From positions 186,001 to 250,000 of the forward strand of contig CAWDLE010000017.1 in the NCBI GenBank assembly GCA_963803085.1: a DNA stretch of 64,000 bases, read 5' to 3'. Every line of letters starts with the position of its first letter. Within the stretch, counting starts at the first letter, position 1. Shown piece after piece: positions 1 to 8,357 of the stretch. The translations under genes were made by a program, and so were the position numbers. Under the pieces are notes generated by a model, which worked only from the letters and a program-made list of their open reading frames with translations, was not told the origin of the DNA and ran no database searches. Source of the stretch: JACVRW01 sp963803085 (GTDB taxonomy: Bacteria; Actinomycetota; Thermoleophilia; Solirubrobacterales; Thermoleophilaceae).

Positions 1-1
1 G

Positions 2-670
2 CTCATCACGCAGCTGCGGCCCGCGGCGCGCGAGCTGTCGCCCACGCTGATCGACCTGGATGCGCTGGCACCGGACCTGAAGGGCCTGTTCCAGGACCTC
101 GATCCGCTCGTGAAGGTGTCGAAGCGCGGCCTGCCCGCAACCGAGCAGGTGCTCGACAACACGCGCCCGATCCTGCGCCGCCTCGACCCGTGGCTGCGCA
201 ACTTCACGCCAATCGTGGACTACCTGGGCCTATACAAGCGCGAGATCTCGGCCTTCCTCGTGAACGACGCGGCGGCCACCCAGGGCACGGAGCGAGGCTT
301 CAACGACGGCACCAACTTCCTCCACTACCTGCGCACAGCCAACCCGGTGAACCCGGACATGATGACCGGCTGGCCGTTCCGGCTCGGCACGAACCGCTCG
401 AACCCGTACACCGAGCCGGGCGGCTACGACAAGCTGAAGACCGAGGGCCACCTCGAGGTGCTCGGATCGCAGCTGTGCACCTCGCGGCCGACGCCGCCAT
501 CGCCGGAGCCCAACGAGTGGATTACGCCGGCCATCGCGGCGCAGATCGACCAGTTCATCTTTGGCGGCGATGCGAACCGCGGCGCGGCGCCTCCCTGCGA
601 CCCGCAGGCGCCGCTGGGCCGCATCACCGGCCAGTCCGGGCAGTTCCCGCACCTGGAGCCACTGCCGTGA
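2..670 (+). CDS. MCE (MlaD-like) family protein, C-terminal part
   Basis: The reading frame is open from the left edge, so only about the last 222 residues are present. They contain an amphipathic helical stretch (LRPAARELSPTLIDL) typical of the C-terminal helical barrel of MCE proteins, followed by a tail ending in a region with few charged residues. MCE proteins are membrane-anchored, hexamer-forming lipid-shuttling subunits. The conserved N-terminal MCE domain lies outside the window, so the assignment rests on the helical pattern and on the MMPL transporter that follows after 20 bases. Could also be an unrelated secreted helical protein. Confidence 0.6.
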   Translation, partial: LITQLRPAARELSPTLIDLDALAPDLKGLFQDLDPLVKVSKRGLPATEQVLDNTRPILRRLDPWLRNFTPIVDYLGLYKREISAFLVNDAAATQGTERGFNDGTNFLHYLRTANPVNPDMMTGWPFRLGTNRSNPYTEPGGYDKLKTEGHLEVLGSQLCTSRPTPPSPEPNEWITPAIAAQIDQFIFGGDANRGAAPPCDPQAPLGRITGQSGQFPHLEPLP

Positions 671-690
671 GCTTCTCCTAAGCTGACTGC

Positions 691-3336
691 GTGATCGAGC
701 GCTCGCTCCGACGCCTCGTGGGCGCAGTTACGCGGCGGCCGCTGGTGGTGCTTGGGCTCACCGCGGTGCTGGCCCTGGGTGGCGCCGCGCTCGCGCTGCG
801 GCTCGAGCCGAGCGCGGCCACGGAGACGCTCGTGGACCGCGGCTCGCAGAGCTTCAAGGACACAGAGCGCTTCAAGGACGACTTCGGCGGCGAGGCAATT
901 CTCGTGCTGGTGCACGGGGAGCTCACGCGCACGGTGCTCACCTCCGATCTGGGCCGCGTGCTGCGGCTTGAGGGTTGTCTCGGGGGCAAGGTCCCGGACA
1001 ACAAGAAGGGGCTCGGCAGCCTGCCACCGGTCTGCCGGAAGATCGCGGAGCTCAAGCCCGCGAAGGTCGTGTACGGCCCGGCCACGTTCATCAACACGGC
1101 GGTCGGCCAGATCCGGGACCAGTTCGCGAACAGACAGCAGGCCGCCGCCACGCAGGCGCAGCAGGCCGCCGAGGCCGCGCGCAAGCTCTCGAAGCGCCGC
1201 GGCGACCCGCGCTCGGAGCAGCTGCGCCTTGCGCAGGCTGCCTCCGACGCGGTGCAGGCGCAGTTCACCAACGAGGTCCTGCGGCTCGCCCTCAAGTACG
1301 GGATCAGCGGCATTCCGCAGATCAACGACCCGTCGTTCGTGTCCACGCTCGTGTTCGACCGGTCCGCGGGGGAGACCGGCGTCCCGAAGTCGCGCTTCGC
1401 GTACCTGTTCCCCTCGAAGAACTCGGCGTTGATCCAGATCCGCCTGCGGCCGGACCTCAGCGAGGCGGACCAGGCGCGCGCGATCGACCTGATCCGGGAG
1501 GCCACCGGCGAGAAGGTTTTCAAGCCCCGCGAGGGAGCGCGCTACATCGTCACGGGTGTGCCGGTGGTGGCGGAGGGGCTCGCCGATGCCGTCCAGCGCT
1601 CGATCTTCATCCTGCTCGGCGCCGCCCTGCTGCTGATGGCCGCCACGCTGGCGGTGGTGTTCCGCTCGCGGCTGCGCCTGCTGCCTCTCGGCCTTGCACT
1701 CGCGGCGGCGGCGATGACGTTCGGCGCGCTGTCGGTGGCGGGCGGAAGCCTCACGATGGCCTCGATCGCGGCGCTGCCCGTGCTGATCGGCCTGGCGGTG
1801 GACTATGCGATCCAGTTCCAGGCCCGCTTCGACGAGGCCGAGGCGCGTGGGGATCCCGAGCCGGCGGTCACCGCCGCCGTGGCTGGCGGGCCGACGATCA
1901 TCACGGCGGGGCTCGCGACGGCCACCGGGTTCCTCGTGCTGCTGCTCTCGCCGGTGCCGATGGTGCGCGGCTTCGGCCTGCTGCTGGTGCTCGGGATCGT
2001 CCTCGCGCTGGGCTGCGCGCTCTGCGCCGGCTTCGCCGCGCTGGCGCGTTTCCGCGGGACTCCGGGCGAGCGACCCCCGTCCCGGCTCCGCGCGCGGGCG
2101 TCCACGCTGCGCGAGCACCCACGCGTGCACGCTGCGGGCGAGTGGTTCGCCGACCGCTCCTGGCGAGCGCTGGGAGTGGCGCTCTCGCGCCCGCGGCGCG
2201 TGCTCGCGATCGGGCTCGCCGTGGCGGTGGTGGGCCTCGCGCTCGACACTCAGAGCGAGGTGGTCTCGGACGTTCGCGAGCTCGTGCCGCAGGATCTCCA
2301 GGCCCTGCGCGACGTGAACGTGCTCCAGGAGGAGACCGGCGTATCCGGTGAGATCGACGTGACGGTGCGCGCCGAGGACATCACCGACCCGGACGTGATC
2401 GCGTGGATGACGCGCTTTCAGAACCGGGTCCTACGCGAACACGGCTATGGCCCGGGCAAGCGCTGCACCCAGAAGCGGAACGCGCCCGAGCTGTGCCCCG
2501 CGCTCTCCCTGCCCGACCTGTTCAGCACCGCGGGCCAGGCGCAGGTGAGCACGCTGCTCGACGCCGTGCCCAGCTACTTCTCCCAGGGCGTGGTCACAGC
2601 CGACCGGAGCACCGCCAACCTCGCGTTCGGGATCAGGCTCATGCCGCTCGACCGCCAGAAGCAGGTGGTGGACGAGATCAAGGCCGCGCTCAAGCCGCCG
2701 GAGGGCGTGAGCGCTTCGGTGGTCGGCCTGCCCGTGCTTGCCGCGGAGGCCAACAGCTCGTTGTCGTCCCCGTGGCGCCGGGGGCTCACGTTGCTCGCAG
2801 CGCTCGCGGGCGTGTTCCTGGTGCTGTTCGCCGCGCGCCGCTCGGCTCGCGACGCGGCCGTCCCGCTTATCCCGATCGCGCTCGCCACCGGCTGGTCCGG
2901 GCTCGTGCTGTTCATCCTCGGCCTGCTGCCGGGCCCGTTCGAGGTGGACCTCAATCCGATGTCGGTGACGCTCGGTGCGCTGGTGATCGCGATCTCGACG
3001 GAGTTCAGCGTGCTGCTGTCGTCGCGCTACCGCCAGGAGCGCGAGGCCGGCGCGGGGCCCGCGCGGGCGATCGAGCTCGCCTACGCCTCCACGGGCGCCG
3101 CCGTGCTCGCCTCGGGCACCACCGCGATAGCCGGCTTCGCGGCGCTGATCTTCTCCGACATCCGGATGCTGCGCGACTTCGGCATCGTGACGGTGGTGGA
3201 CCTCACCATCTCCCTGCTCGGCGTGATGATCGTGCTGCCCGCCGCGCTCATGTGGGCCGAGCAGCACGGCCCCTTCCGAGTTCGCGACCTGCTCGCCGCC
3301 GTGCGACTCCGCAGGCCCCAGGCCGACACCACGTGA
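691..3336 (+). CDS. MMPL family RND transporter (HAE3-like)
   Basis: 881-residue inner-membrane transporter with a duplicated architecture: one N-terminal transmembrane helix (about residues 16-36), a large extracytoplasmic loop to about 305, a cluster of five helices to about 455, then a second helix-loop-helices repeat. The fourth helix of the first half carries GLAVDYAIQ, the Asp-Tyr pair that couples proton flow in MMPL/SecDF-type proteins; the second half has AISTEFSVL at the same place. The GTG start follows the MCE stop closely. Family members export lipids or hydrophobic compounds; the MCE neighbour suggests lipid traffic across the envelope, which is inference. Confidence 0.88.
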   Translation: MIERSLRRLVGAVTRRPLVVLGLTAVLALGGAALALRLEPSAATETLVDRGSQSFKDTERFKDDFGGEAILVLVHGELTRTVLTSDLGRVLRLEGCLGGKVPDNKKGLGSLPPVCRKIAELKPAKVVYGPATFINTAVGQIRDQFANRQQAAATQAQQAAEAARKLSKRRGDPRSEQLRLAQAASDAVQAQFTNEVLRLALKYGISGIPQINDPSFVSTLVFDRSAGETGVPKSRFAYLFPSKNSALIQIRLRPDLSEADQARAIDLIREATGEKVFKPREGARYIVTGVPVVAEGLADAVQRSIFILLGAALLLMAATLAVVFRSRLRLLPLGLALAAAAMTFGALSVAGGSLTMASIAALPVLIGLAVDYAIQFQARFDEAEARGDPEPAVTAAVAGGPTIITAGLATATGFLVLLLSPVPMVRGFGLLLVLGIVLALGCALCAGFAALARFRGTPGERPPSRLRARASTLREHPRVHAAGEWFADRSWRALGVALSRPRRVLAIGLAVAVVGLALDTQSEVVSDVRELVPQDLQALRDVNVLQEETGVSGEIDVTVRAEDITDPDVIAWMTRFQNRVLREHGYGPGKRCTQKRNAPELCPALSLPDLFSTAGQAQVSTLLDAVPSYFSQGVVTADRSTANLAFGIRLMPLDRQKQVVDEIKAALKPPEGVSASVVGLPVLAAEANSSLSSPWRRGLTLLAALAGVFLVLFAARRSARDAAVPLIPIALATGWSGLVLFILGLLPGPFEVDLNPMSVTLGALVIAISTEFSVLLSSRYRQEREAGAGPARAIELAYASTGAAVLASGTTAIAGFAALIFSDIRMLRDFGIVTVVDLTISLLGVMIVLPAALMWAEQHGPFRVRDLLAAVRLRRPQADTT

Positions 3337-4046
3337 CCGACGAAAAGGACCGCTTCGAGGACCTCTCGCCGGGGGAGCGGCTCGCCGAGCGCGATCGCAC
3401 ACACCCGGAGCCGATGCGCCGGCCGGAGATGCCGCAGGCGGGGAACAAGTACGCCTGGCTCGTCGGCATTCTGCTGTTCATGGGCCTCGCGGTCCTGCTG
3501 TTCGTGCAGACGATCCCGAACAGCGGCGAGGGGCTCGAGGGGCCGCCGGTGGGCAAGCGGCTGAAGGCGTTCGCGGCGCCGTCCGCGACCGGTGATCTGA
3601 GCGGCGACGCGAACGTGTGCCAGAAGGAGCCCTGCCCGAAGCAAGCGGGCGCGGTGCCGGCTTGCGAGCTCGTCTCGAAGGACGTGGTGAACGTCTGCGA
3701 GCTGCGCAAGCGGCCGCTCGTGCTGACGTTCATCTTCGACCGAGGGGCAGACTGCTACCCGCAGGTCGACCGGACCGAGCGCGTCAAGGACGATCTGGAC
3801 GGAGTGGGGTTCGCGACGGTCTTCTTCACCCACAAGAGCCGCGCGGAGATCAGGCGGCTGGTGGAGGAGCGGCGCTGGACGCAGCCGGTGGCCATCGATC
3901 AGGATGGGGCGGTGGCGAACCTCTATGGCGTGGGCGGCTGCCCGACCACCGTGTTCGCGCGGGCGGGCGGGAAGGTGGCGAGCACGAAGCTCGGCAACGT
4001 GACCGAGGAGGAGCTGCGCGCGCGGGCGGAGCGGCTGCGCGGATGA
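3333..4046 (+). CDS. membrane-anchored thioredoxin-fold protein
   Basis: 237 residues. A hydrophilic N-terminus, one transmembrane helix (about residues 43-62, LVGILLFMGLAVLLFVQ) and an extracytoplasmic domain of thioredoxin/peroxiredoxin type. The fold is indicated by the cis-proline motif GCPTTVF near the C-terminus and by the strand LVLTFIFDRGADCYPQ in the redox position. That position has a single Cys (C-Y-P), not CxxC, so it is not a standard disulfide reductase; other Cys in the VCQKEPC and ACELV segments could partner it. GTG start overlaps the transporter stop by 4 bases, so the two are translationally coupled. Confidence 0.7.
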   Translation: MTDEKDRFEDLSPGERLAERDRTHPEPMRRPEMPQAGNKYAWLVGILLFMGLAVLLFVQTIPNSGEGLEGPPVGKRLKAFAAPSATGDLSGDANVCQKEPCPKQAGAVPACELVSKDVVNVCELRKRPLVLTFIFDRGADCYPQVDRTERVKDDLDGVGFATVFFTHKSRAEIRRLVEERRWTQPVAIDQDGAVANLYGVGGCPTTVFARAGGKVASTKLGNVTEEELRARAERLRG

Positions 4047-4678
4047 TCGAGCTGGATCTCATGAACGGCTGGGTCGAGCCCGAGCTGGCCGACGAGTTCC
4101 CGCAGCTCAGCCTCGTCCACGCGCGCGTGGACGTTCATCCGGGGCCGTCGCCTCGGGAGCTGAAGCAGCGGCTGCGCATGCTGGCCGACCGCTATACGGG
4201 CGGCAAGGTCGTGCACATGCGCCAGGACCCCGTCCCGTGGGCCTACCGCGTCTTCTCGCGGCAGGTGGGCATCGACCCGGACACCGACCGCACCCCGGTC
4301 GAGGGCGTGGCCCTGCGGCGTCTGAAGCAGGGCGGCCTCCAGAGCGAGAACGTGGTGGACGACGCGCTCACGATCGCCATCGCGGAGACAGGGGTGCCGC
4401 TGATCGCGCTCGACGCCGGGCGCGTGGACGGCGATCTGGGCCTGCGCCTGGCCCGCCCGGGCGAGAATCTCGGCGAGACGCGGCCGCTCTCGGCGCGGCA
4501 GCTCGTGGTCGCCGACGGCGAGCGGCCGGTGGCGGTGGTGCTCGGCGACGTGGGAGAGGACGCCGGCGTGACGCCCGACACCGAGCACATGATCCTGTGC
4601 GCCCTGGGCGTGAAGGGCGTGCCGCGCATCAGCCTGGAGGAAGCGCTTTGGTGCGCCGCCGAGACGCTTTACACTTGA
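4043..4678 (+). CDS. stand-alone B3/4 domain protein
   Basis: 211 residues related to the B3/4 (tRNA-editing-like) domain of phenylalanyl-tRNA synthetase beta chain. Matching features are the central segment VALRRLKQGGLQSENVV with its Asn-Val followed by DALTIAIAETGVPLIALDA, and the C-terminal part where free-standing family members have a short metal- or substrate-binding loop (DTEHMILCALG). Free-standing B3/4 proteins are proposed to clear mischarged tRNA or to bind amino-acyl groups; the substrate here is unknown. ATGA overlap with the preceding gene places it in the same operon. Confidence 0.75.
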   Translation: MIELDLMNGWVEPELADEFPQLSLVHARVDVHPGPSPRELKQRLRMLADRYTGGKVVHMRQDPVPWAYRVFSRQVGIDPDTDRTPVEGVALRRLKQGGLQSENVVDDALTIAIAETGVPLIALDAGRVDGDLGLRLARPGENLGETRPLSARQLVVADGERPVAVVLGDVGEDAGVTPDTEHMILCALGVKGVPRISLEEALWCAAETLYT

Positions 4679-4684
4679 GGCCTC

Positions 4685-5170
4685 GTGCCTGACGTTCTCG
4701 ACCGGACAGTCGGCTCGCCTGCACCCAGCACGCTCCCGCTCCCGGACGAGCGCGCGGCGCGCCGCACGCTGCTCGACCAGGTCGCCCGGCTCGAGAACGA
4801 GCTGTCGCAGCTCTTCTGCTCGACGTGGCCGCGCACGGACATGCCACGGCCACTGGTGGCCGGACGCGGCGGCGGGGCACGCCTGCTGTCGCTCGGCGAG
4901 CTCGAGGAGCTGCGCGACGACCTCGCGGATCGGGTGGCGGACTCCCGCCGCGCTCTCTCGGATCGCACCTGGGTCGAGGAGCAGAACCGCCGCCTCATCG
5001 AGCAGATGCTGCTGGCGCCGGAGCGCTACAAGTGGGTTCGTGTCTCGCACGAGGACATCGGCGAGCCCGGCTGCCGCCACTGGCACGTGCGGCCGCGCTG
5101 GAGCTTTATCGGGATGCTCATGGGCTGGTGGCGAGTGGTCATCAGCTCGGGCTGTCCGTTAGCCACCTGA
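4685..5170 (+). CDS. conserved hypothetical protein
   Basis: 161 residues, GTG start 6 bases after the B3/4 gene. The first two thirds are predicted helical and charged (LLDQVARLENELSQLF, ELEELRDDLADRVADSRRAL), likely coiled coil. The end carries a compact motif, GCRHWHVRPRWSFIG, with two His and one Cys, then a hydrophobic segment with WWRV and a terminal Cys. This tail could bind a metal or sit at a membrane surface. I do not recognise a named family; similar proteins seem to recur in related actinobacteria, but I could not search for them. Confidence 0.65.
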   Translation: MPDVLDRTVGSPAPSTLPLPDERAARRTLLDQVARLENELSQLFCSTWPRTDMPRPLVAGRGGGARLLSLGELEELRDDLADRVADSRRALSDRTWVEEQNRRLIEQMLLAPERYKWVRVSHEDIGEPGCRHWHVRPRWSFIGMLMGWWRVVISSGCPLAT

Positions 5171-5171
5171 A

Positions 5172-5666
5172 ATGGGTCGGCGAAGCCGCAAGCGCGGTGA
5201 ATCGACGCGCGCAGAGCGCGACGCCGCGCGGCTGGAGCGTGCTCGCCGGCAGGAGCTCGGCTCGACCCCGCCCCCACGGCCGGGCCGGCCATCGCTCCAC
5301 GAGCGCCCCACGGCGCCCTGGGGGAGCTTCCCGCTCTCCGAGCTGGTCATCTTCCTCGGGATCGTCCTGATCCTCGTGGGAGCGGTGCAGGGCACCGACG
5401 GCACACGCTTCATCGTCTCCGGCCTGGTCATCGCCGGCCTGGGCGGCGGCGAGCTGGCGCTACGCGAGCACATGGCCGGATACCGCTCGCACTCCTCGCT
5501 GCTCGCGGGCGTGGCTGCATTCGTGGTGGTCACCGCGGTGGCGCTCGGCCTGGGGCCTGTACAGCTCTGGGTGCTGGTCCTGCTTGGTATCGCCGTCTTC
5601 GCCGCTACTTTCTACGCGATGCGCGAGCTCTTCAAGCGCCGCTCCGGCGGCCTCGGGTTCCGGTGA
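5172..5666 (+). CDS. small multi-pass membrane protein
   Basis: 164 residues. A very basic, disordered N-terminus (about residues 1-50, rich in Arg, Pro) is followed by about four hydrophobic helices (LVIFLGIVLILVGAV, FIVSGLVIAGLGG, LAGVAAFVVVTAVALGL, LWVLVLLGIAVFAATF) and a short basic tail. Function not recognised. It begins one base after the previous stop and overlaps the next gene by 4 bases, so it belongs to the same transcription unit. Confidence 0.65.
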   Translation: MGRRSRKRGESTRAERDAARLERARRQELGSTPPPRPGRPSLHERPTAPWGSFPLSELVIFLGIVLILVGAVQGTDGTRFIVSGLVIAGLGGGELALREHMAGYRSHSSLLAGVAAFVVVTAVALGLGPVQLWVLVLLGIAVFAATFYAMRELFKRRSGGLGFR

Positions 5667-6127
5667 CCGGCCGCCGGCTCCGCATCGCGGGGCTTCACCA
5701 CGTGACCCTCCTCTGCAAGGACGTGGAGCGCTCGGTCGGCTTCTACCGCAACCTGCTCGGGATGCGCGTGGTGAAGCAGACGGTGAACGAGGACGACCGC
5801 GGGGCGCGTCACCTCTTCTTCGGCGACGAGGAGGGCCGGCCCGGCACGCTCATCACCTGCCTCGAGTACCCAGACCTCGACGAGGGCATGGTCGGCCGCG
5901 GCTCGACGCACCACTTCGCCCTCTCGGTCGAGAGCGAGGAGGAACTCGGCGGCTGGCGCGACTACCTCACCGCGCGCGGCATCCCCGTGACCGAGGTGAT
6001 GGACCGCACCTACTTCAAGTCCGTCTACCTCCGCGACCCGGACGGCCACATCGTGGAGCTCGCGACGATCGGCCCCGGTCTGACGGCCGACGAGCCACTC
6101 GAAGAACTGGGCCGAAAGCCCGTCTAG
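5663..6127 (+). CDS. VOC (glyoxalase/extradiol dioxygenase fold) protein
   Basis: 154 residues with one vicinal-oxygen-chelate module pair. Start of first module: GLHHVTLLCKDVERSVGFYRNLLGMRVVK, with the metal-ligand type His in the first strand; STHHFALSV begins the second half, and the closing VYLRDPDGHIVEL supplies the Glu ligand. This is the length and pattern of single-domain ring-cleaving dioxygenase or glyoxalase-like enzymes (MhqO/CatE relatives). The exact substrate cannot be read. GTG start overlaps the membrane protein stop (GTGA). Confidence 0.8.
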   Translation: MTGRRLRIAGLHHVTLLCKDVERSVGFYRNLLGMRVVKQTVNEDDRGARHLFFGDEEGRPGTLITCLEYPDLDEGMVGRGSTHHFALSVESEEELGGWRDYLTARGIPVTEVMDRTYFKSVYLRDPDGHIVELATIGPGLTADEPLEELGRKPV

Positions 6128-6217
6128 CGAGACCGCCTTCGAGACTTACCCAAGCGCCGACGCTCTCGGTGCTGCTGTAGGCGGCCGTGGTGAGGCGCTG
6201 AGGGAGAAAGACGAGCG

Positions 6218-6248
6218 GTGGGCGGCCGGCCTCTCCCCGGCCGCCCAC
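6218..6248. terminator. GC-rich inverted repeat between convergent genes
   Basis: Perfect 12-bp inverted repeat GTGGGCGGCCGG / CCGGCCGCCCAC around a 7-base loop. It lies between the 3' ends of the VOC gene and the oppositely oriented H2TH gene, where a bidirectional terminator is expected. There is no U-run on either side, as is usual for actinobacterial hairpin terminators. Confidence 0.6.
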
Positions 6249-6262
6249 GCGCTCTGCTCCGT

Positions 6263-6691
6263 TCAGGCGGCCGTCAGCGCGCGTTCGCGCGGGGCAAGCG
6301 GGCCCACCGGAGTGGCGGGCATGCGCTTTGCGTCCGCGGGGTGCGCGGCGGCTTCCGATCCTGCCGGGGCGTTCTTTGCGGTAAGCACAGCGGCCAGTGC
6401 TAGGCGCTGGCGTTCGGTGAGCGTCCCGACCTGCTTGTTCTCGGGAACGCCGAGCGAGACCAGCAACCTTCTACAGCGTGCCCTGCCCCAGCGCTTCTGG
6501 CTCATCAGCAGGTCGCTTATCGACATGCTGTGTGCCTGCCAGGGGCAGCTGAGGATGACCTCAGCGGCCGAGAGCTCGCCCGCGGCGATTCGACGCTTCA
6601 TTCGAGCGCGGGCGAGGCGTACGCGATTCGCGTACTCCAGCGCCTGCAGATGCTGCTCTTGACCAGCGTCGATCGTGGCCGACTTGCCCAT
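6263..6691 (-). CDS. H2TH DNA-binding protein, actinobacterial integration-host-factor-like
   Basis: 142 residues. The core follows the pattern of actinobacterial integration host factor (mIHF/sIHF): a charged helix (EYANRVRLARARMKRR), a spacer, then the S13-like helix-two-turn-helix segment SISDLLMSQKRWGRARCRRL and the closing LTERQRLALAAVL. Such proteins bind DNA without strong sequence preference and compact the nucleoid. The ATG at 6691 is preferred over a GTG 15 bases upstream because GGGGAGG precedes it at proper spacing. The Pro/Ala-rich C-terminal tail is longer than in the canonical protein, and the WGRARCRR segment is unusual, so this may be a divergent paralogue of the main IHF. 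Confidence 0.72.
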   Translation of the reverse strand: MGKSATIDAGQEQHLQALEYANRVRLARARMKRRIAAGELSAAEVILSCPWQAHSMSISDLLMSQKRWGRARCRRLLVSLGVPENKQVGTLTERQRLALAAVLTAKNAPAGSEAAAHPADAKRMPATPVGPLAPRERALTAA

Positions 6692-6732
6692 CAGACCTCC
6701 CCGCACTTCGTGCGATCACTCTTACTACGACA

Positions 6733-6781
6733 ACAGCGGATGACAGCGGATGCAGATTCCCCGAGCCCCCGACAGCGGTGG
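6733..6781. repeat. direct repeats in divergent promoter region
   Basis: ACAGCGGATG occurs twice in perfect tandem (6733-6742 and 6743-6752), with a third near copy ACAGCGGTGG at 6772-6781, about three helical turns further on. They lie in the 238-base gap between the start of the H2TH gene and pyruvate kinase, the only intergenic region for both. Possible regulator sites. The rest of this gap shows only a weak hairpin (GCTCT/AGAGC at 6883-6899, then TTTT). Confidence 0.45.
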
Positions 6782-6929
6782 AATCGCGTGAGTGTAAGGG
6801 CCAGATCACGCGGTTCGAAGCTGTCCCGAGGCCGGGTCCATCAAAGCCTCTCCTGTCCCAACCGTCAACATCGCTTCCGGGTGCTCTCTCGCTAAGAGCG
6901 GGCTTTTCGTGAAAGGGCCCGGTGTGGGT

Positions 6930-8357
6930 ATGTTGGAGGCAATGCGCTCTACCAAGATCGTCGCGACCATCGGTCCGTCGTCGCAGGATCTCGACGTTCT
7001 CGAGCAGATGATTCGGGCGGGCATGGACGTGGCCCGGCTGAACTTCGCGCACGGCACGCCGGACCAGCACAGGGAGATCGCCCAGACGGTCCGGGCCGCG
7101 GCCGAGCGCGCGGGCCGTGACGTGGCGATCCTCGGCGATCTGCCAGGACCGAAGCTGCGCATCGGCCCGGTGGCCGATGGCGTGGCTGAGCTGGCGCGCG
7201 ACTCGCAGGTGGTGCTCACGCCCGAGCAGGTGGACGGCACCTCGGAGCGGCTGCCCGTGGCCTGGGAAGGATTCGCGGAGCTGGTGGACAAGGGCGACGT
7301 GCTCTACCTGGCGGACGGCGCCGTCCGGCTGCGCGTGTCCGAGGTGCGCGACGGCGACGTGGTGACCAACGTGGAGGTGGGCGGCAGCGTCGCGTCGCGG
7401 CAGGGCCTCAACCTGCCGAACGTGACCGTCTCACTGCCTGCGGTGAGCGATGAGGACATCGGGCTGATCGACGAGGGGCTCGACATGGGCGTGGACTTCT
7501 TCGCGCTCTCATTCGTGCGTCGACGCGAGGACCTCGACCCGGTGCGCGAGCACCTGAAGACGCGCAACGTGGAGGTGCCGCTGATCGCGAAGATCGAGAA
7601 GCCCCAGGCCGCCGCGAACGGCGAGGAGATCATCCAGGCGGCCGACGGCATCATGATCGCCCGCGGAGACCTCGGTATCGAGCTGCCGATCGAGGAGGTC
7701 CCGCTGGTCCAGAAGCGGCTGCTCGCCATCGCCGGGCGCTACGCCAAGCCCACGATCACCGCCACCCAGATGCTCGAGTCGATGGTGCACTCCACGCGCC
7801 CGACGCGGGCGGAGGTGGCCGACGTGGCCAACGCGATCTTCGACGGCACCGACGCCGTGATGCTCTCCCAGGAGACCGCGGTGGGGAAGCACCCGGTGCT
7901 CGCGGTGCAGATGATGGCGTCGATCGCGCAGACCACCGAGCGCGAGCTCCCCTACGGCCGCTGGCTCGCCGAGCGAGGGCCGCAGGCGAACAACCAGTAC
8001 CACGCGATCGCCTTCGGAGCGGTGGGCGCGGTCTACCAGCTCGGCCTCAAGTGCGTCGTCTGTCCGACGAACACGGGCACCACCGCGGGGCTGATCTCGG
8101 CCTACCGGCCGAAGGCGCCCGTCCTGGCGCTGTCACCGCGCCGGGAGGTCGTGCGGCGTTGCCAGCTGCTCTGGGGCGTGCACCCGCGCCTCAACGAGGA
8201 GCCGATGGACACGCTCGGCCTGATCGAGGCGTGCGCCAACGTGGCGGAGCGCGAGGGGTTCGCGCAGACCGGCGACAAGATCGGCATCACCGCCGGGCTG
8301 CCCGCCGGGAGGGCCGGCGGCACGAACCTGTTCAAGGTCCACACACTCGAGAGCTAG
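6930..8357 (+). CDS. pyk: pyruvate kinase
   Basis: Transfers phosphate from phosphoenolpyruvate to ADP at the end of glycolysis. The N-terminal TKIVATIGPSS, ARLNFAHG, the active-site LIAKIEKPQA with its catalytic Lys, IMIARGDLGIELP and the TATQMLESM signature are all present, and the C-terminal regulatory domain is complete (about 475 residues, normal). Three in-frame starts exist: GTG 6909, ATG 6930 and ATG 6942. The last fits the family N-terminus best but has GGAGG only two bases before it; 6930 is a compromise. It runs tail to tail into the CGNR gene, overlapping by 4 bases. Confidence 0.96.
   Translation: MLEAMRSTKIVATIGPSSQDLDVLEQMIRAGMDVARLNFAHGTPDQHREIAQTVRAAAERAGRDVAILGDLPGPKLRIGPVADGVAELARDSQVVLTPEQVDGTSERLPVAWEGFAELVDKGDVLYLADGAVRLRVSEVRDGDVVTNVEVGGSVASRQGLNLPNVTVSLPAVSDEDIGLIDEGLDMGVDFFALSFVRRREDLDPVREHLKTRNVEVPLIAKIEKPQAAANGEEIIQAADGIMIARGDLGIELPIEEVPLVQKRLLAIAGRYAKPTITATQMLESMVHSTRPTRAEVADVANAIFDGTDAVMLSQETAVGKHPVLAVQMMASIAQTTERELPYGRWLAERGPQANNQYHAIAFGAVGAVYQLGLKCVVCPTNTGTTAGLISAYRPKAPVLALSPRREVVRRCQLLWGVHPRLNEEPMDTLGLIEACANVAEREGFAQTGDKIGITAGLPAGRAGGTNLFKVHTLES

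Noticed and set aside
424..2130. 568-residue open frame on the minus strand
   Set aside because: Lies entirely under the MMPL transporter; composition is Arg/His/Gln-rich low-complexity typical of antisense reading of GC-rich codons, with no domain pattern.
6795..6830. tRNA T-arm-like GGTTCGAA
   Set aside because: Flanking bases do not pair into a T stem and no acceptor, D or anticodon arms surround it.
6883..6907. hairpin GCTCT/AGAGC followed by TTTT before pyk
   Set aside because: Only 5 base pairs and placed upstream of, not after, a gene in that direction; too weak to call an attenuator.
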